64,000 nucleotides of DNA from Parachryseolinea silvisoli (GTDB taxonomy: Bacteria > Bacteroidota > Bacteroidia > Cytophagales > Cyclobacteriaceae): contig NZ_JAIOAO010000008.1 of assembly GCF_021190955.1 (NCBI RefSeq), forward strand, positions 1 through 64,000, given 5' to 3'. The translations under genes and the position numbers were made by a program. Below are positions 27,053-37,364 of this stretch, one piece after another. The first letter of the stretch is position 1. Each line of letters starts with the position of its first letter. Below the pieces are notes generated by a model. It was not told where the DNA came from and ran no database searches. It saw only the letters and a list, made by a program, of their open reading frames with translations.

Positions 27053-29164
27053 ATGATGGAAATTCTTGAGAAACCCTTTCAATACGTAACCTACTCCTGG
27101 GACAAGGAAAAGGCAGCCGCGCTGCAAGGTGACGAAGTAGCGTTATTGATATACCGTTCCAACCTGCTGGGCGCCGACCTGCGCATTACTAACTATGGCG
27201 GTGGCAACACCAGCTGCAAGACGATTGAAAAAGATCCGCTCACCGGCCGCGAGACACCCGTCATGTGGGTAAAAGGATCCGGTGGTGACATCGGCACCCT
27301 GACCAAAAGCGGCCTGGCCGCCCTCTACGTCGACCGGCTCCACGCGCTGAAGAATATATACCGTGGTCTCGCGCACGAAGACGAGATGGTCGGGCTGTTC
27401 AACCATTGCATCTACGACCTCAACTCCAAGGCGCCGTCCATCGACACGCCCCTGCACGCCTTCCTGCCGTTCAACCACATCGACCACTTACACCCCGACG
27501 CCGCCATTGCCATCGCGGCCTCGAAGAATGGCCAGGAAATCACGCGCACGTTATTCGACGGCCGGATCGCCTGGGTGCCCTGGCAGCGCCCCGGCTTCGA
27601 CCTCGGCCTGCAGCTGGCGAAAGCGCTCGAAGAAAACCCGGGCATCCGCGGCATCATGCTCGGCGGCCACGGCCTCTTCACCTGGGGCGATACCGCGTAC
27701 GCCTGCTATCGCAATAGCTTAGAGGTAATCGAAAAAGCCTCAGCGTTTTTATATAAAAACTACGGCAAAAAACGCGCAGTCTTCGGCGGCGCAAAGCTCA
27801 CGGCGCTTCCCGCGGAAGAACGCCGGCAACAGGCCGCCATACTCGCCCCAGTACTACGCGGACTGGCCTCCAGCCACGCCCGCATGGTCGGCCACTTCAC
27901 CGACGACGACAAAGTACTGGAATTCATCAACAGTCACGACCTCGAGAAGCTTGCCCCGCTGGGCACCAGCTGCCCAGACCATTTTTTACGAACCAAGATT
28001 CGTCCGCTGGTCCTCAACCTGCCGCCCCATGCCGATCTCTCCAACACAACGGCCCTGCGCGAATCGCTTACAAAAGATTTCGAAGAATACCGGCAGTACT
28101 ATACGCAGTACTACGAAAAACATAAACACCCCAACAGTCCCGCCATACGCGATCCGAACCCGGTCATCATCCTGTGGCCCGGCGTAGGCATGTTCTCCTT
28201 TTCCAAAGACAAACAGACGACGCGTGTCGCCAGCGAGTTTTATATCAACGCCATCAACGTCATGAAAGGCGCCGAGGCCATCTCGGAATATGTATCCCTG
28301 CCGTTGCAAGAAGCCTTCGACATCGAATACTGGTTGCTGGAAGAAGCCAAGCTGCAGCGCATGCCCAAAGAGAAACCGCTGTCGCGGAAGATCGCGCTGG
28401 TGACCGGCGGCGCCGGTGGCATCGGACTGGCTATCGCACGCAAGCTCGCCGCAGAAGGCGCCTGCGTCTTCCTGACCGATATACACGAAGGAAACCTGGC
28501 GCTCGCCGTAAACAGCTTCTCCAAAGATGTCGCCGCGGGCGCATCCGCCGATGTCACGAGTGGAAGCTCCATCCAACAAGCCCTGCGCCAGGCATGCCTG
28601 GCGTTTGGGGGTATCGATATACTCGTCAACTGTGCCGGGCTGGCCATCTCCAAGCCGCTGGAGCAAACCACCGAACAAGACTGGGACCTCCTGCAAGATG
28701 TGATCGTAAAAGGGCAATTCTCCGTATCGCAGCGTGGCGTGGAGATTCTGCGCGCCCAGGCACTCGGTGGCGACATCGTCAACATCGCCAGCAAGAACGC
28801 GCTGGTATCCGGCCCGAACAACGTCGGCTATGGCACCGCCAAAGCCGCGCAGGTACACATGAGCCGCCTGCTGGCCGCTGAGCTCGGCAAAGACAAGATC
28901 CGCGTCAACATCGTAAACCCCGACGCCGTAATCGAAGGCAGCAAGATCTGGGAAGGCGAATGGGCCGCCGGCCGCGCCAAAGCGTATGGCATTACCGTAG
29001 ACGAGCTACCCGCATTCTACGCCAGGCGCACCATCCTCAACGAGATCATCACCACCGGCGACATCGCCAACGGCGTGTTTGTCCTCGTCGGCGGCCACCT
29101 CAGCAAAAGCACTGGAAATATTATCAACGTAGACGGCGGCGTAGCACCTGCCTTTGTTCGATAG
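27053..29164 (+). CDS. rhaD: Bifunctional rhamnulose-1-phosphate aldolase / lactaldehyde dehydrogenase
   Basis: 703 residues, the fused form also called RhaEW. The N-terminal about 420 residues are a class II aldolase: RITNYGGGNTSCK, WVKGSGGDIGTLTKSGLAAL, DTPLHAFLPFNHIDHLHPDA, and the metal-binding GIMLGGHGLFTWGDT. From about 445 there is a short-chain dehydrogenase: KIALVTGGAGGIGLAIARKL for NAD(P) binding, ILVNCAGLAISKPLEQTTEQ, VNIASKNALVSGPNNVGYGT with the active-site Tyr-x-x-x-Lys, and NVDGGVAPAFVR at the end. Rhamnulose-1-phosphate is split to dihydroxyacetone phosphate and L-lactaldehyde, which is then oxidised to lactate. Three bp separate it from the isomerase gene. Confidence 0.95.
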   Translation: MMEILEKPFQYVTYSWDKEKAAALQGDEVALLIYRSNLLGADLRITNYGGGNTSCKTIEKDPLTGRETPVMWVKGSGGDIGTLTKSGLAALYVDRLHALKNIYRGLAHEDEMVGLFNHCIYDLNSKAPSIDTPLHAFLPFNHIDHLHPDAAIAIAASKNGQEITRTLFDGRIAWVPWQRPGFDLGLQLAKALEENPGIRGIMLGGHGLFTWGDTAYACYRNSLEVIEKASAFLYKNYGKKRAVFGGAKLTALPAEERRQQAAILAPVLRGLASSHARMVGHFTDDDKVLEFINSHDLEKLAPLGTSCPDHFLRTKIRPLVLNLPPHADLSNTTALRESLTKDFEEYRQYYTQYYEKHKHPNSPAIRDPNPVIILWPGVGMFSFSKDKQTTRVASEFYINAINVMKGAEAISEYVSLPLQEAFDIEYWLLEEAKLQRMPKEKPLSRKIALVTGGAGGIGLAIARKLAAEGACVFLTDIHEGNLALAVNSFSKDVAAGASADVTSGSSIQQALRQACLAFGGIDILVNCAGLAISKPLEQTTEQDWDLLQDVIVKGQFSVSQRGVEILRAQALGGDIVNIASKNALVSGPNNVGYGTAKAAQVHMSRLLAAELGKDKIRVNIVNPDAVIEGSKIWEGEWAAGRAKAYGITVDELPAFYARRTILNEIITTGDIANGVFVLVGGHLSKSTGNIINVDGGVAPAFVR

Positions 29165-29167
29165 CCT

Positions 29168-30451
29168 ATGAAACTCGACGCACAACACCTTCAGGCACAC
29201 AACCAGCAGGCGATAGCCGATCACCGCGCAGCCTTCGATTATACGGCCGCCCGTCTGACCGGGCAAGGCCTCGACGTCCCACAACTCCTCGACAAGATCG
29301 CGGCACTGCAGATCGCCATCCCGTCATGGGCGCTCGGTACCGGCGGCACCCGCTTCGCCCGGTTCTCTGGTGGCGGCGAGCCCCGCACGCTGGAAGAAAA
29401 GATTGCCGACGTCGGCCTGCTGCATGCCATCAACCGCTCCAGTGGCGCCATCTCCCTGCACATCCCCTGGGATATACCCGAAGATGCCGCCGCTATCCGC
29501 GCCCTCGCACAAGCACACGACCTGGTGTTTGACGCCGTCAACTCCAATACCTTCCAGGACCAGCCGAACCAATCGCTGTCCTATAAATTCGGCTCGCTGT
29601 CGCATAGTGACAAAGCCCATCGCCAGCTGGCCGTCCGGCACAACATCGACGTCATCCGCCATGGCGAAGGTCTGGGCTCCAAAGCCCTCACGGTATGGCT
29701 GTCCGACGGCTCGTGTTTCCCCGGCCAGCAAAACTTCCGCAAAGCCTTCCAGCGTACGCTGGAATCCTTGCAGGAAATTTATACCGCCCTGCCCGTCGAC
29801 TGGAAGATCCTGATCGAGTATAAGCCCTACGAACCGAACTTCTACTCCACCGTCATACAAGACTGGGGTACCTCGCACCTGCTGGCCTCCAAGCTGGGCA
29901 AGAAAGCGTATAGCCTGGTCGATCTGGGCCACCACCTGCCCAATACCAACATCGAGCAGATCGTCGCCACCCTCATGATGGAAGGCAAGCTCGGCGGCTT
30001 CCACTTCAACGACTCCAAATACGGCGACGACGACCTCACAGTCGGCAGCATCCGCCCGTACCAGCTCTTCCTCATCTTCAACGAGCTGGTCTATGGCATG
30101 GAAGACCCCGCCTCGATCAACCCCACGCCCGCGTGGATGATCGACGCCAGCCACAACGTCAAAGACCCGCTGGAAGACCTGCTTCAATCCGTCGAAGCCA
30201 TCAAGATCGCCTACACCCAGGCCCTCCTGGTCAATCGCGAAGAGCTCGAAGCCGCACGCGAGAACAACGACGCCGCACGCGCGCAGGAAATCCTACAGGA
30301 TGCCTTCCGCACCGACGTGCGCCCGCTGGTCGCCGAGGCAAGACAACGGAGTGGCGGTGCGCTGAACCCCATCGGCCTCTTCCGCCATGCCAACGTACGC
30401 CGCCAGCTGGTACAAGAGCGTGGACTCAAAACCATTTCCACCGGACTCTGA
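29168..30451 (+). CDS. rhaI: L-rhamnose isomerase, RhaI type
   Basis: 427 residues, TIM-barrel sugar isomerase of the Pseudomonas-type RhaI group, not the E. coli RhaA type. Characteristic stretches are PSWALGTGGTRFARFSGGGE, ISLHIPWDIPEDAAAIRALA, SYKFGSLSHSDKAHRQLAVR, and the metal-ligand segments WKILIEYKPYEPNFYSTVIQ, LVDLGHHLPNTNIEQIVATL and KLGGFHFNDSKYGDDDLTVG. It converts L-rhamnose to L-rhamnulose in the cytoplasm. It is tightly packed between the aldolase (3 bp) and the kinase (10 bp). Confidence 0.94.
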   Translation: MKLDAQHLQAHNQQAIADHRAAFDYTAARLTGQGLDVPQLLDKIAALQIAIPSWALGTGGTRFARFSGGGEPRTLEEKIADVGLLHAINRSSGAISLHIPWDIPEDAAAIRALAQAHDLVFDAVNSNTFQDQPNQSLSYKFGSLSHSDKAHRQLAVRHNIDVIRHGEGLGSKALTVWLSDGSCFPGQQNFRKAFQRTLESLQEIYTALPVDWKILIEYKPYEPNFYSTVIQDWGTSHLLASKLGKKAYSLVDLGHHLPNTNIEQIVATLMMEGKLGGFHFNDSKYGDDDLTVGSIRPYQLFLIFNELVYGMEDPASINPTPAWMIDASHNVKDPLEDLLQSVEAIKIAYTQALLVNREELEAARENNDAARAQEILQDAFRTDVRPLVAEARQRSGGALNPIGLFRHANVRRQLVQERGLKTISTGL

Positions 30452-30461
30452 TCATACCATC

Positions 30462-31805
30462 ATGCCTATACCCGTTACCGCCATCTTTGACATCGGAAAG
30501 ACCAACAAAAAGTTCTTTCTCTTCGACGACGCCCTACGCCAGCAGCACCGCGAATACCAGAAGCTGCCCACCGTCACCGACGACGACGGCTTCGACTGCG
30601 ACGACCTGCCCGCCCTCACACACTGGATCCGCGACACCGTCGCCCGCATCATCACGGACGGCAAGTATACCCTCCGGTACCTCAACTTCTCCACCTACGG
30701 CGCCACCCTCGTGCACCTCGACGCCGACGGCCACCCCGTCACGCCTCTCTACAATTACCTCAAAACCATCCCCGACGAGATCGTCCGCGAATTCTTTCAC
30801 CGCTACCCCGAAGCCGAGAACAACATCGAAACCGCATCCCCATCCCTCGGCATGCTCAATGCCGGACTGCAGCTTTACTGGCTCAAAAAAAGCAAGCCGG
30901 CAGTCTTCGCCCGCATTCGGCATACGTTACATTTTCCGCAATACCTCTCCTACCTCTTCACCGGCGTCCTCGCCAGTGAGCCAACCTCCATCGGCTGCCA
31001 TACCCGCCTGTGGGACTATACCCACCGTCGCTACCACCGGTGGCTGGTAGAAGAGCAGCTCGACCATCTCTTCCCCGCGACGGTCCACACCACCCACACG
31101 TCCCAGGTAACGCTGCACGGCCAGCCCGTCACGGTTGGCGTAGGCATTCACGACAGCTCCTCTGCGCTGGCCGCCTACATGCTGCGCACGCAAGATCCCT
31201 TCGCGTTAATCTCCACCGGTACGTGGAGCATCACACTAAACCCGTTCACGCACGAGCCCCTCTCTGTCGGTGAGCTAAGCCGCGACTGTCTGAACTATAT
31301 GACCATCTTCGGCGCGCCGGTCAAAGCGTCGCGGCTATTCCTCGGCCACGAGCTCGACCACCAGCTCAACCGCCTCAATACATTATTCGGTAAAGAACCA
31401 CAGTATTACAAACAAGTAGACTTAAACCCTGCATGGGTCCGGCTTGATACTCCCGAAACAAATACATTCTACCCCGAGACGTTAAACAATCCAACGCTCG
31501 TCCACGACCTCTTCCCCCAGAACCGATGGTCACCCGCGCACTACAGCACGTTTGAAGAAGCCTATCATCAAGTCATGTGGGGATTGGCCCGACTGCAAGT
31601 AGCCTCCGTCCGCCTGGCCCTCGGCAGCAGCCCTATCCGTAAATTATACCTCGACGGCGGCTTTGTCGGCAATGATATCTTCCTCAAATTATTGCAACAG
31701 CTATTACCCACCTATTCTCTCGAAGTTTCCCAGCAACCCCTGGGTTCCGCGCAAGGCGCCGCACTCATCGTCCGCAGCCAGGACCATGCGCCGGCAGTAG
31801 CATAA
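30462..31805 (+). CDS. rhaB: FGGY-family carbohydrate kinase, probable rhamnulokinase
   Basis: 447 residues from ATG at 30462; an upstream in-frame start at 30387 would overlap the isomerase gene and is rejected. The ATPase-fold motifs are present: PVTAIFDIGKTNKKFFLFDD (phosphate 1), VGVGIHDSSSALAAYM, LISTGTWSITLNPF (phosphate 2) and KLYLDGGFVGNDIFLKLLQQ (adenosine), with PLGSAQGAALIV at the end. It would phosphorylate L-rhamnulose. It is diverged from E. coli RhaB, so the assignment rests mainly on its place as the last gene of the rhamnose set. Confidence 0.88.
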   Translation: MPIPVTAIFDIGKTNKKFFLFDDALRQQHREYQKLPTVTDDDGFDCDDLPALTHWIRDTVARIITDGKYTLRYLNFSTYGATLVHLDADGHPVTPLYNYLKTIPDEIVREFFHRYPEAENNIETASPSLGMLNAGLQLYWLKKSKPAVFARIRHTLHFPQYLSYLFTGVLASEPTSIGCHTRLWDYTHRRYHRWLVEEQLDHLFPATVHTTHTSQVTLHGQPVTVGVGIHDSSSALAAYMLRTQDPFALISTGTWSITLNPFTHEPLSVGELSRDCLNYMTIFGAPVKASRLFLGHELDHQLNRLNTLFGKEPQYYKQVDLNPAWVRLDTPETNTFYPETLNNPTLVHDLFPQNRWSPAHYSTFEEAYHQVMWGLARLQVASVRLALGSSPIRKLYLDGGFVGNDIFLKLLQQLLPTYSLEVSQQPLGSAQGAALIVRSQDHAPAVA

Positions 31806-32081
31806 CCTTTCAGTCACCGTTTGTCCCACTACTTCCTCAAAAAAAGAAGCTAACCATAAATATGCAGTCGCCGTAGTGGTAAACCCTCAGGTTGCTGCCG
31901 GCTGCCGTGTCCGGTGGCATGATAAGATATGGTGAATCAGGAATTTCTTATTATCTTTTTAACCGACGAATCCGCATCCACCATCCGATAGCACCGAAGG
32001 TCCGGGCTACCATTTTTGACACTTCTAACTATGCGTGACATCGGGTGATCTTCACGGCGCTTTTAAATCGTTTTGAATGTT

Positions 32082-35000
32082 ATGGCAAGAGCACTATTCA
32101 CTATATCATTTCTGTTGAGCTTCACCGTATCCGCACAAAAAAGCGATGTAAAATTCCACCATTTGAATACCAACAATGGTCTTTCTCAAAGCCATATAGT
32201 ATGCATGGCGCAAGATAAAAAAGGCTTTATGTGGTTTGGTACAGAGAATGGATTAAACAAATACGATGGTTATAAATTTACAGTGTATCTCCACAACAGA
32301 AAGGACACGACGACCGTACGCGATAATCGAATAGCGGTCACGCGTGTTGATAGCAAGGGCAGATTTTGGGTGGGTACCGCTATAGGATTAGATCAATTTG
32401 ATTTTCAAAAGAATGCGTTTGTGCATTTCAATATTAATGAGCCGATCTTCGATATCCTGGAAGACAAAAAAGGCAATATCTGGATTTGTACCAATACGGG
32501 ATTGGGTCTGGTTGACAGCACTGGTCTTTCTGCAACAACGTACCGACCGTTGAACAAACAAGATATGTTGCTTCGATCAGTGTATGAAGATAGCAAAGGA
32601 AATCTCTGGACAGGTTCATTAGCAAACCCAACGGGTGTATTCATATTTGATCCTAAACAAAAGGCTTTTACGTTCCACCCATTTCGAAAGGAAGGAACCG
32701 ACCCGGAAAAATTCAAACCGATAGAATTCAAAATCTTTGAAGATCATTCGGGCATAATATGGGTCTCTACAAACAATGGCCTTTATCGGGTTGATGCCGA
32801 CACCAATAACTTTATAAAATATCCACATCAGGAGGGCAACACGAATTCCGTTGCCAGTGATAATATCCGTTGTTTAGGAGAAGATGCGGATGGAAATTTG
32901 TGGGTTGGAAATGCCAACGGCATCAGTGTACTGGATAAAACCAGACGAAATTTCGCACATCATCAATATGATCTGGACAATCCCGAGGGATTAACAGAAA
33001 ATTTCATGACAACCTTTTTTCGGGACAACGCTGATAATTTATGGATAGGAAGCAGAAACACCGGAATCAATGTTCTCTTCCGAACAGGAAATAATTTCAA
33101 GCTTTATGCGCACGAAATAAATAACGACCACAGCCTGAATAACAACGTAGTAAAGGCCATTGTAAAAGACAAAGAAGGACGATTATGGCTGGGCACAGAT
33201 GGTGGCGGCTTGAATCTGCTCCAGCACGATGGCTCTTTCAAGGCCTATAAACATGATCCCAAAGACCCCAACAGCTTGCCGAATAACTTAATTCTTGCCT
33301 TGTATGAAGATACGCGGGAAAATCTTTGGGTCAGTACCTATCAGGGAGGATTAAGCAGGCTGGATAAAGCAACAGGAAAATTCGAAAACATACTTTCCGG
33401 ATCCGATAGCACCTCATTAACTTCACCCAGTATTTCTGTCATGCGTGAAGATAGCCACGGCAACTTTTGGATAGGAACCTGGTATGGGGGATTGTATCTG
33501 TTTGACCGATCGACTAAAAAATTCAAAAATTACAGACCCAAAAACAACGACCCGGGAAGTCTTTCTGATTTGGATGTCGGGGAAATTTATGAGGACAAAC
33601 GAGGCAACTTGTGGATAGGCACGAGAAATGGGTTGAATCTTTTCAATCACGCAACTAAAAAATTTACCCACTTCTTTCATGAAGAAAATAAAGAAAACAC
33701 GCTGAGTAATAACTGCATCAACTCCATCGCGGAAGATAAAAATGGAAACCTGGTAATTGGAACGCTTGATGGGTTGAATATATTTGACCCACAAAAATCC
33801 ATCTTTACCGTCTATTCAAAAACATATGGCTTACCCTGCAAGTTTATTCAGGGCGCACTCTGTGATGAAGACGGGAATATCTGGATGAGCTCGTTGAAGG
33901 GGATCTGTAAATTTAATCCTCAAACAGGTGCGTATCGAAATTACGGAGTGGCCGATGGTCTGCAGGGAAACGAATTTATCAAGCATTCATTTTTCCACTA
34001 TGGCGGAGAGCTTTTTTTCGGTGGCAACAATGGCGCCAATTGTATTACGCCTGCGTTAATCAGGCCTAATGTATATGTCCCGCCTATTGTCTTAACGGAT
34101 TTTAAAATATTCAATAAATCCGTAGAGATCGGCGATGAGGCCCCTGAGCTCCCGCAGCATATCAATTACACAAAGACAATCGAACTTTCCCACCGAGAAT
34201 CGGTCATTTCCTTCGAGTTCTCGGCGTTAAACTTTACAAACCCGGAAGACAACCAGTATGCTTATAAGCTGGAAGGCTTTGATGACCACTGGAATTATAT
34301 CGGCCATAAGAATTCCGTTACCTATACGAATTTGAATGGAGGAGAATATACCCTTAAAGTCATAGGAGCCAACAACGACGGCCTCTGGAATAAGGAAGGT
34401 TTGTCGGTAAAAATTATTATTACGCCTCCTTTTTGGCTCACAACATGGTTCAAAGTACTATCGGTCCTGCTCATTGGCGTAATCTTGACAACCTTTTTTA
34501 AGGCACGCATGGGGACCGTGCACAAGCAAAAAGCAGAGCTTCAACGGCAGGTACACGAGCGCACGAAACAATTAGCATTGACCGCCGAGGAAGCACAGCA
34601 AGCTCGTCAGGAAGCTGAGCAGGCTAATCAGGCTAAAAGTACATTCCTGGCAACCATGAGCCACGAGATTCGAACACCGATGAATGGAGTATTAGGAATG
34701 TCTGCCCTGTTAGCGGAGACTTCACTTACCGCGGAACAACGCGAATATAACAACATCATTCAAAATTCAGGAGAAGCCCTGTTAACCGTCATCAATGATA
34801 TTTTAGACTTCTCCAAAATCGAATCCGGTAAAATGGAACTGGAAGCAAAGGATTTTAATTTGCGTGACTGTATAGAAGAAGTCATGGATGTCTTTGGGCC
34901 TAAAGCGGCTCACCTGGGGCTGGACCTGATTTATGAAATTGAGTACAATGTGCCTTCACAAATTATTGGCGATGGCTTACGATTAAGACAGGTGTTGCTA

Positions 35001-36185
35001 AACCTCGTAAGCAATGCCATTAAGTTTACCGAAAAGGGAGAAATTTTCCTGGGCGTTGAGCTACAAAAAACATCCGATGTGGATAATCTGGTCCTTGCCT
35101 TTACCGTAAGAGATACAGGCATTGGTATACCACCAGACAAGCTGGAGCGCCTGTTCAAAGCCTTTTCTCAGGTAGATTCTTCCACCACGCGTAAGTATGG
35201 TGGTACAGGCTTGGGGCTGGTTATATCAGAAAAACTGATCGGGTTGATGGGAGGCGAGATCTACGTGGAAAGTACGGCAGGGGCAGGAACGAAATTCATG
35301 TTCACCATAAAAGCAGCCCCCAGCACCGAATCCACAAAAGCCTATGTACATCTCAATGTTAAGGGAATTGAAGGAAAGCATGTTCTTATCGTGGATGACA
35401 ATGAGACTAACCGAACCATTCTCAAAAATCAGATGGACCAATGGAAGCTCATTCCCGTTATTGCGCAATCCGGTGAAGAAGCTATCGGTATTCTATCCGG
35501 GAAGCAGATCAACTTTGACCTGGTACTGACCGACATGCAAATGCATGGAATGGATGGAATAGAGCTTGCTCAGTATATTCGAAAGGTATATCCCCTGATC
35601 CCTATACTCTTGCTCACGTCCATGGGCGACGAGCAAGCTAAACTTCATGGCAATCTCTTTGCTGCTATATTGACAAAACCTGTTAAACAGCTGGTGCTTC
35701 ACCGGCACATTGTCAACCAACTCCGTACGGGAACCAAATCTATACAGGAAGAAGATGTCGATAAGAAAAAGCTCGCTGAAAATTTCGCCCTGGAACATCC
35801 GATGAGTATCCTTGTTGCAGAAGATAACGTGGTAAATCAAAAATTAGCCGAAAGAATACTGGGTAAACTAGGATACAAGCCTGGTCTTGCTGTTAACGGA
35901 AAAGAAGTATTGAACGTTATGAAGAAAATAGACTATGATCTCATCTTCATGGATGTTCAAATGCCTGAGATGGACGGGCTGGAGACCACGCGCTTGTTGC
36001 GGCGTACAAGCCAACATCAGCCTGTCATCATTGCCATGACCGCCAACGCCATGCTGGGAGATCGAAAAATATGCTTGGACGCAGGCATGGATGACTACAT
36101 CAGCAAACCCATTAAATTGGATGAGCTGGTGGTCATGCTGGAAAAATACAGCCTCGAAATTCTTAAGAAAAAAGAAAACGGGTAG
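32082..36185 (+). CDS. Hybrid sensor histidine kinase with two seven-bladed propellers
   Basis: 1367 residues from ATG at 32082 (signal peptide [19 protein letters not shown]); a TTG at 32073 in frame is less likely. The periplasmic part has about 14 Reg_prop blades (for example [50 protein letters not shown]), then a Y_Y_Y domain. One membrane segment follows near 790-806 ([18 protein letters not shown]) and then a coiled coil. The kinase core has its phospho-His in [15 protein letters not shown] near 861 and an ATP domain ([36 protein letters not shown]). Two receiver domains have Asp in VLTDMQM (near 1149) and IFMDVQM (near 1289). There is no AraC-type helix-turn-helix, unlike classical HTCS proteins, so output must go through another protein. 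It lies just after the rhamnose locus and is more AT-rich than it. Ligand unknown. Confidence 0.93.
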   Translation: MARALFTISFLLSFTVSAQKSDVKFHHLNTNNGLSQSHIVCMAQDKKGFMWFGTENGLNKYDGYKFTVYLHNRKDTTTVRDNRIAVTRVDSKGRFWVGTAIGLDQFDFQKNAFVHFNINEPIFDILEDKKGNIWICTNTGLGLVDSTGLSATTYRPLNKQDMLLRSVYEDSKGNLWTGSLANPTGVFIFDPKQKAFTFHPFRKEGTDPEKFKPIEFKIFEDHSGIIWVSTNNGLYRVDADTNNFIKYPHQEGNTNSVASDNIRCLGEDADGNLWVGNANGISVLDKTRRNFAHHQYDLDNPEGLTENFMTTFFRDNADNLWIGSRNTGINVLFRTGNNFKLYAHEINNDHSLNNNVVKAIVKDKEGRLWLGTDGGGLNLLQHDGSFKAYKHDPKDPNSLPNNLILALYEDTRENLWVSTYQGGLSRLDKATGKFENILSGSDSTSLTSPSISVMREDSHGNFWIGTWYGGLYLFDRSTKKFKNYRPKNNDPGSLSDLDVGEIYEDKRGNLWIGTRNGLNLFNHATKKFTHFFHEENKENTLSNNCINSIAEDKNGNLVIGTLDGLNIFDPQKSIFTVYSKTYGLPCKFIQGALCDEDGNIWMSSLKGICKFNPQTGAYRNYGVADGLQGNEFIKHSFFHYGGELFFGGNNGANCITPALIRPNVYVPPIVLTDFKIFNKSVEIGDEAPELPQHINYTKTIELSHRESVISFEFSALNFTNPEDNQYAYKLEGFDDHWNYIGHKNSVTYTNLNGGEYTLKVIGANNDGLWNKEGLSVKIIITPPFWLTTWFKVLSVLLIGVILTTFFKARMGTVHKQKAELQRQVHERTKQLALTAEEAQQARQEAEQANQAKSTFLATMSHEIRTPMNGVLGMSALLAETSLTAEQREYNNIIQNSGEALLTVINDILDFSKIESGKMELEAKDFNLRDCIEEVMDVFGPKAAHLGLDLIYEIEYNVPSQIIGDGLRLRQVLLNLVSNAIKFTEKGEIFLGVELQKTSDVDNLVLAFTVRDTGIGIPPDKLERLFKAFSQVDSSTTRKYGGTGLGLVISEKLIGLMGGEIYVESTAGAGTKFMFTIKAAPSTESTKAYVHLNVKGIEGKHVLIVDDNETNRTILKNQMDQWKLIPVIAQSGEEAIGILSGKQINFDLVLTDMQMHGMDGIELAQYIRKVYPLIPILLLTSMGDEQAKLHGNLFAAILTKPVKQLVLHRHIVNQLRTGTKSIQEEDVDKKKLAENFALEHPMSILVAEDNVVNQKLAERILGKLGYKPGLAVNGKEVLNVMKKIDYDLIFMDVQMPEMDGLETTRLLRRTSQHQPVIIAMTANAMLGDRKICLDAGMDDYISKPIKLDELVVMLEKYSLEILKKKENG

Positions 36186-36197
36186 CGAACAAGGCGC

Positions 36198-37364
36198 CTA
36201 AAAACTATCGGTAGATCCACCCCCTGCGAAATCTCCGCCGCCGCCTGTTTCTTGAACTGTCCCGGTGTTGCCGCCCAGCGATTGTGCGATCACAAACGAT
36301 TCTATGTTCATATCGGACCACTTCTCACGCAGTACATTTTCGCGCGTGTAACCGTATTTAGGGCTTTTCAGATAGCGGAACAAGAGTAAACTGACAGTCA
36401 GCAGCACAGCGCCCGCGGCAGTCAGCGAAATCTCCGGATGTCCAAGACTAAAATAGTATTTGAAGGTAACCACCGAAAATGCTATCGCCAGCAGGCTTAC
36501 GCGAATGAGCACGAGATCCTTTCTTTTGATACCGAAGTACAGATACCCCACGGGAATGGCCACGGTCAGGGAATAAAACACGTATGCAAAAGGAATATCC
36601 TGGCCTTCTTCAATCACCAGGTCCATAAGCTCCAGGCTGAGCTCGCGGACCACAAAATAATTCCCGGCGGCATAGATCAGCAGCAAGCTCAGTGCTTCTA
36701 AAAGCGTAAGACAAGGGCGCCACGGATTGGCCGCAGCATATGCCTTTATTTTCTTAACAGCAAAATACAGCGGTGTAAACAATGCAATGACAGCCATCGG
36801 TATAATCTGCTGCATATATCCACCGGCGTCATACAAAACGTAAAATAATAAGAATGCAAGTGAAGCAAAGGCACACGCGGTCGAGATCAGGTCGATATAA
36901 CGGAAAGCAGCAATAGAAAATACAACGAAAAACGCAGACGCCATCAGCAATGGCTCCCACTCCGTCATGCCGGCAATCCCAACAAGCGTATATCCCAGGG
37001 CGTGATAGAGCAGTGCTTCGGTCACGCCCGACTTATAGTGTTTGGCGTTGTAGATAAACACACGATCGAGGAAAATGAACGAGACGATCCCATAGACCAG
37101 CGACACACCAAAAGCATACTCTTCATTGCTCCTGGTGTTGAAAACCACCAGCGCGCCCAGCCCCGTCACCCCTGCCAGGGCAATAAGCGTTGCCAGGAAC
37201 AGAAGAATGCGAATAATGACATTCGGGTGGTAAAACGACGAGGGGTATTCGCTGCTGATTACCAAAAACTGCTCCTGGGAGAGCATCTCATAGTCGCGCC
37301 ATTGCTTTACTTCCTTTACAATAGAAAGATTGTGAAGCCAGGTAGCGTTATAGGCACTTTTCAT
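36198..37364 (-). CDS. Multi-pass membrane protein with Gly-rich tail
   Basis: 388 residues from ATG at 37364, which overlaps the stop of the upstream gene as ATGA; a longer frame to 37445 is rejected. A cytoplasmic N-terminal part (LHNLSIVKEVKQWRDYEMLS ... SYPSSFYH-like region) precedes about ten hydrophobic segments. The C-terminus is ETGGGGDFAGGGSTDSF, the Gly-rich ending seen on several Bacteroidota membrane proteins. It is related in layout to the upstream DUF2157-like gene and is probably its partner. It ends 12 bp from the convergent hybrid kinase gene. Function unknown. Confidence 0.75.
   Translation of the reverse strand: MKSAYNATWLHNLSIVKEVKQWRDYEMLSQEQFLVISSEYPSSFYHPNVIIRILLFLATLIALAGVTGLGALVVFNTRSNEEYAFGVSLVYGIVSFIFLDRVFIYNAKHYKSGVTEALLYHALGYTLVGIAGMTEWEPLLMASAFFVVFSIAAFRYIDLISTACAFASLAFLLFYVLYDAGGYMQQIIPMAVIALFTPLYFAVKKIKAYAAANPWRPCLTLLEALSLLLIYAAGNYFVVRELSLELMDLVIEEGQDIPFAYVFYSLTVAIPVGYLYFGIKRKDLVLIRVSLLAIAFSVVTFKYYFSLGHPEISLTAAGAVLLTVSLLLFRYLKSPKYGYTRENVLREKWSDMNIESFVIAQSLGGNTGTVQETGGGGDFAGGGSTDSF

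Noticed and set aside
27986-28858. 290-codon minus-strand frame
   Set aside because: Antisense to the aldolase/dehydrogenase fusion, which has intact motifs in both halves.
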